A stretch of DNA of 64,000 nucleotides. Source: Adhaeribacter radiodurans (GTDB lineage Bacteria > Bacteroidota > Bacteroidia > Cytophagales > Hymenobacteraceae). How positions within the stretch are numbered: position 1 is the first letter of the stretch; every line of letters begins with the position of its first letter. The notes beneath the pieces were generated by a model that was given only the letters and a program-made list of their open reading frames with translations, was not told the origin of the DNA and did no database searches. This document shows positions 62,572 to 64,000 of this stretch, in pieces. The stretch lies in contig NZ_CP055153.1 in assembly GCF_014075995.1 (NCBI RefSeq), positions 4,464,001 through 4,528,000 of the forward strand. The letters run 5' to 3'. A program made the translations under genes and the position numbers.

Positions 62572-63063
62572 ATGACGACCAAGGCAATTTTAAATGGACT
62601 AGCAGCAGGGTTAGTGGGGGTAGCAGCCATGACCCTGGCCGAAAAAATAGAGCAATTAATTACTAAACGGCCCAACTCTTACGTACCTGCACATACTTTA
62701 GAGCGATTACTCAATTTACCGCCTAAACCCGACGAAGAACGACTTGCCTTAAATTGGACCATGCACTGGGGTCAAGGTATACTCATGGGCATTGTACGGG
62801 GTATAATGGCCGAGTCAGGGGTACGAGGACCGGTAGGTTCGTTTTTGTTTATGAATGTACGTTTGCTTAACGATCAAACCTTAGAGAATGCTACCGGTGT
62901 TGGTGCCCTACCCTGGACCTGGCCAAAAGACGAACAAGTGATAGATTTAGTACATAAAGGAATTTATGCGTTTACCACCGGCGCGGTTGCCGATCTGCTC
63001 ATTTCCGGTCCAGCCAGCGAACCGGTACTTCGCGAAGGTTGGACTGTTGGGGAAAAGCCATAA
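62572..63063 (+). CDS. Hypothetical membrane-associated protein
   Basis: 163 residues. AILNGLAAGLVGVAAMTLAEKIEQL (hydrophobic, ~4-22) resembles the N-terminus of DUF1440-like small membrane proteins; TMHWGQGILMGIVRGIMAESGVRGPVGSFLFMNVRL is the second hydrophobic stretch and GIYAFTTGAVADLLIS the third. No named function. Membrane location inferred. A 19-bp hairpin follows. Confidence 0.75.
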   Translation: MTTKAILNGLAAGLVGVAAMTLAEKIEQLITKRPNSYVPAHTLERLLNLPPKPDEERLALNWTMHWGQGILMGIVRGIMAESGVRGPVGSFLFMNVRLLNDQTLENATGVGALPWTWPKDEQVIDLVHKGIYAFTTGAVADLLISGPASEPVLREGWTVGEKP

Positions 63064-63103
63064 TTATTCTTTTTTTTTATAATGAAAGCCCTTTAGGCAA
63101 CAA

Positions 63104-63150
63104 AATACTATTCAGGGGCAAGTTCAAAGAGCTTGCCCTTGAATAGTATT
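63104..63150. terminator. 19-bp hairpin after the 163-residue protein gene
   Basis: AATACTATTCAGGGGCAAG pairs with CTTGCCCTTGAATAGTATT (one G-U) around a 9-nt loop. No T run follows. Confidence 0.65.
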
Positions 63151-63592
63151 CATGTTCCTTTACACATCCACGTTTATTTTAAAATCCAACTAAACTTACC
63201 CAGCCGCTTTTTCCATTGCGTTCTTTTACTTAAGCTTTCCAAATAAGCAGCATTAACCTTTGCTACCAAAATGTACTTCTATTAGGTTAGATTTGATTTA
63301 ATTTGCTTGATTACTACCCACCTTATTAATTCAGTTTGCCTCCCACTACTGTAGAGTATTCTTTTTTAACCAACTAGAAATCAATCTGCCTCATCTGTAA
63401 ACTTAAAAGTATGTAGCTGTTAGTATTTCTTCTTTATATACTTAAAATCAGTTAGTTTAAGTTGAGCCGCTGGCATTTACAATCCATCAAATTTCCACGG
63501 AAAACCTCAGTTTCTTGCAGCTTGGCAAAAAAAGGTTTACTTTGATTGCTTTATTTACGAATTACAAACAAAAAAGCATTATCAACATCAAC
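63151..63592. other. Intergenic
   Basis: No gene or strong structure seen before the MFS gene. Confidence 0.45.
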
Positions 63593-64000
63593 ATGGAAAA
63601 AACATTGGCTGCTTCGCGGTGGTATCGCTTAATTCCAATAGCTTTTATTACGTATAGTCTGGCTTACCTCGACCGGGCTAATTTTGGATTTGGCGCTGCC
63701 AGCGGCATGGCCGCTGATTTAAACATTACTCCTGCTACTTCTTCGTTGTTAGGTTCTTTGTTTTTTTTAGGCTACTTCTTTTTTCAAGTTCCGGGAGCAC
63801 ATTATGCGGCCCATAACAGCGCCAAAAAGTTAATTTTTTGGTCTTTAATCTTCTGGGGAGGTTTAGCTACAGCTACTGGTTTAGTTAGCGATGTCCGGCT
63901 CTTAATTGTGATTCGGTTTATGTTAGGGGTAGTGGAAAGCGCAGTAATGCCCGCCATGCTCATTTTATTAAGTAATTGGTTTACTAAAACTGAACGTTCC
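63593..64000 (+). CDS. MFS transporter, anion:cation symporter type (5' part only)
   Basis: The first 136 codons are in the window and the frame stays open to the right edge. WYRLIPIAFITYSLAYLDRANFGFGAASGMAADLNITPATSSLLGSLFFLGYFFFQVPGAHYA is typical of the anion:cation symporter subfamily (organic-acid uptake such as galactonate or phthalate); FMLGVVESAVMPAMLILLSNWFTKTERS is the conserved helix 4-5 region. Cargo cannot be set from the part seen. Confidence 0.88.
   Translation, partial: MEKTLAASRWYRLIPIAFITYSLAYLDRANFGFGAASGMAADLNITPATSSLLGSLFFLGYFFFQVPGAHYAAHNSAKKLIFWSLIFWGGLATATGLVSDVRLLIVIRFMLGVVESAVMPAMLILLSNWFTKTERS

Overview
The window looks like a chromosomal segment of a Bacteroidota bacterium, most likely order Cytophagales and probably close to Hymenobacteraceae (Adhaeribacter-like). 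The sequence reasons are: TAnnTTTG-type -7 promoter boxes at several genes, A-rich sequence instead of strong Shine-Dalgarno sites, many short lipoproteins with a Cys lipobox, M56 peptidases carrying TonB C-terminal domains, a DAHP synthase/chorismate mutase fusion, and AT-rich intergenic DNA. The genus is inference from gene content, not from a database search.

Layout. Positions 1-22,000 are accessory-like. They hold a large sigma-54 activator with three GAF-type modules, running off the left edge, beside a divergent esterase that has a candidate -24/-12 promoter. A serine recombinase and a complete IS1182-type element follow. Next come two tiny gene cassettes bounded by attC-like sites, an SDR reductase, several lipoproteins, an AraC/GyrI regulator and a five-repeat tachylectin-like lipoprotein. 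An OmpA/outer-membrane operon and a tRNA-Arg close the region. An intact IS3-family element (22,311-23,584) sits between a TVP38-type membrane protein and a cystathionine gamma-synthase.

Positions 23,600-64,000 are mostly core genes. They include accD, a glycine-zipper OmpA lipoprotein, an ABC transporter whose ATPase is split by a frameshift at A7, an M23 endopeptidase and queA. The aromatic amino-acid operon (prephenate dehydratase, aminotransferase, DAHP synthase/chorismate mutase) follows, then an M28 peptidase, a BlaI/M56-TonB/TonB/TonB cluster and surE. After these lie DoxX, a D-lactate-dehydrogenase-like flavo-iron-sulfur protein, a decayed alpha/beta hydrolase, a fosmidomycin-resistance-type MFS protein, an M16 peptidase pair, a DinB/YfiT protein, a MATE exporter and the start of another MFS gene at the right edge.

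The best regulatory discovery is upstream of the aromatic operon. A 23-codon leader (34,560-34,631) has eight consecutive Tyr/Phe codons. It is followed by a strong intrinsic terminator that ends five bases before the first gene, and an alternative pairing of a GGGG run in the leader with the CCCC run of the terminator is visible. This is the layout of ribosome-mediated attenuation.

The best mobile-DNA discovery is the pair of small cassettes at 7,393-8,234. Each begins with a GTTRRRY-like core, and the exact reverse complement of that core opens the recombination site at its end. The two sites share the same spacing (5 nt and 8 nt). They look like an integron-type cassette array without an integrase in view.

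Structured intergenic DNA is abundant: two loop-free perfect palindromes (68 and 58 bp), a 795-bp element with 185-bp inverted arms, an older relative of that element, and several very long hairpins directly after genes.
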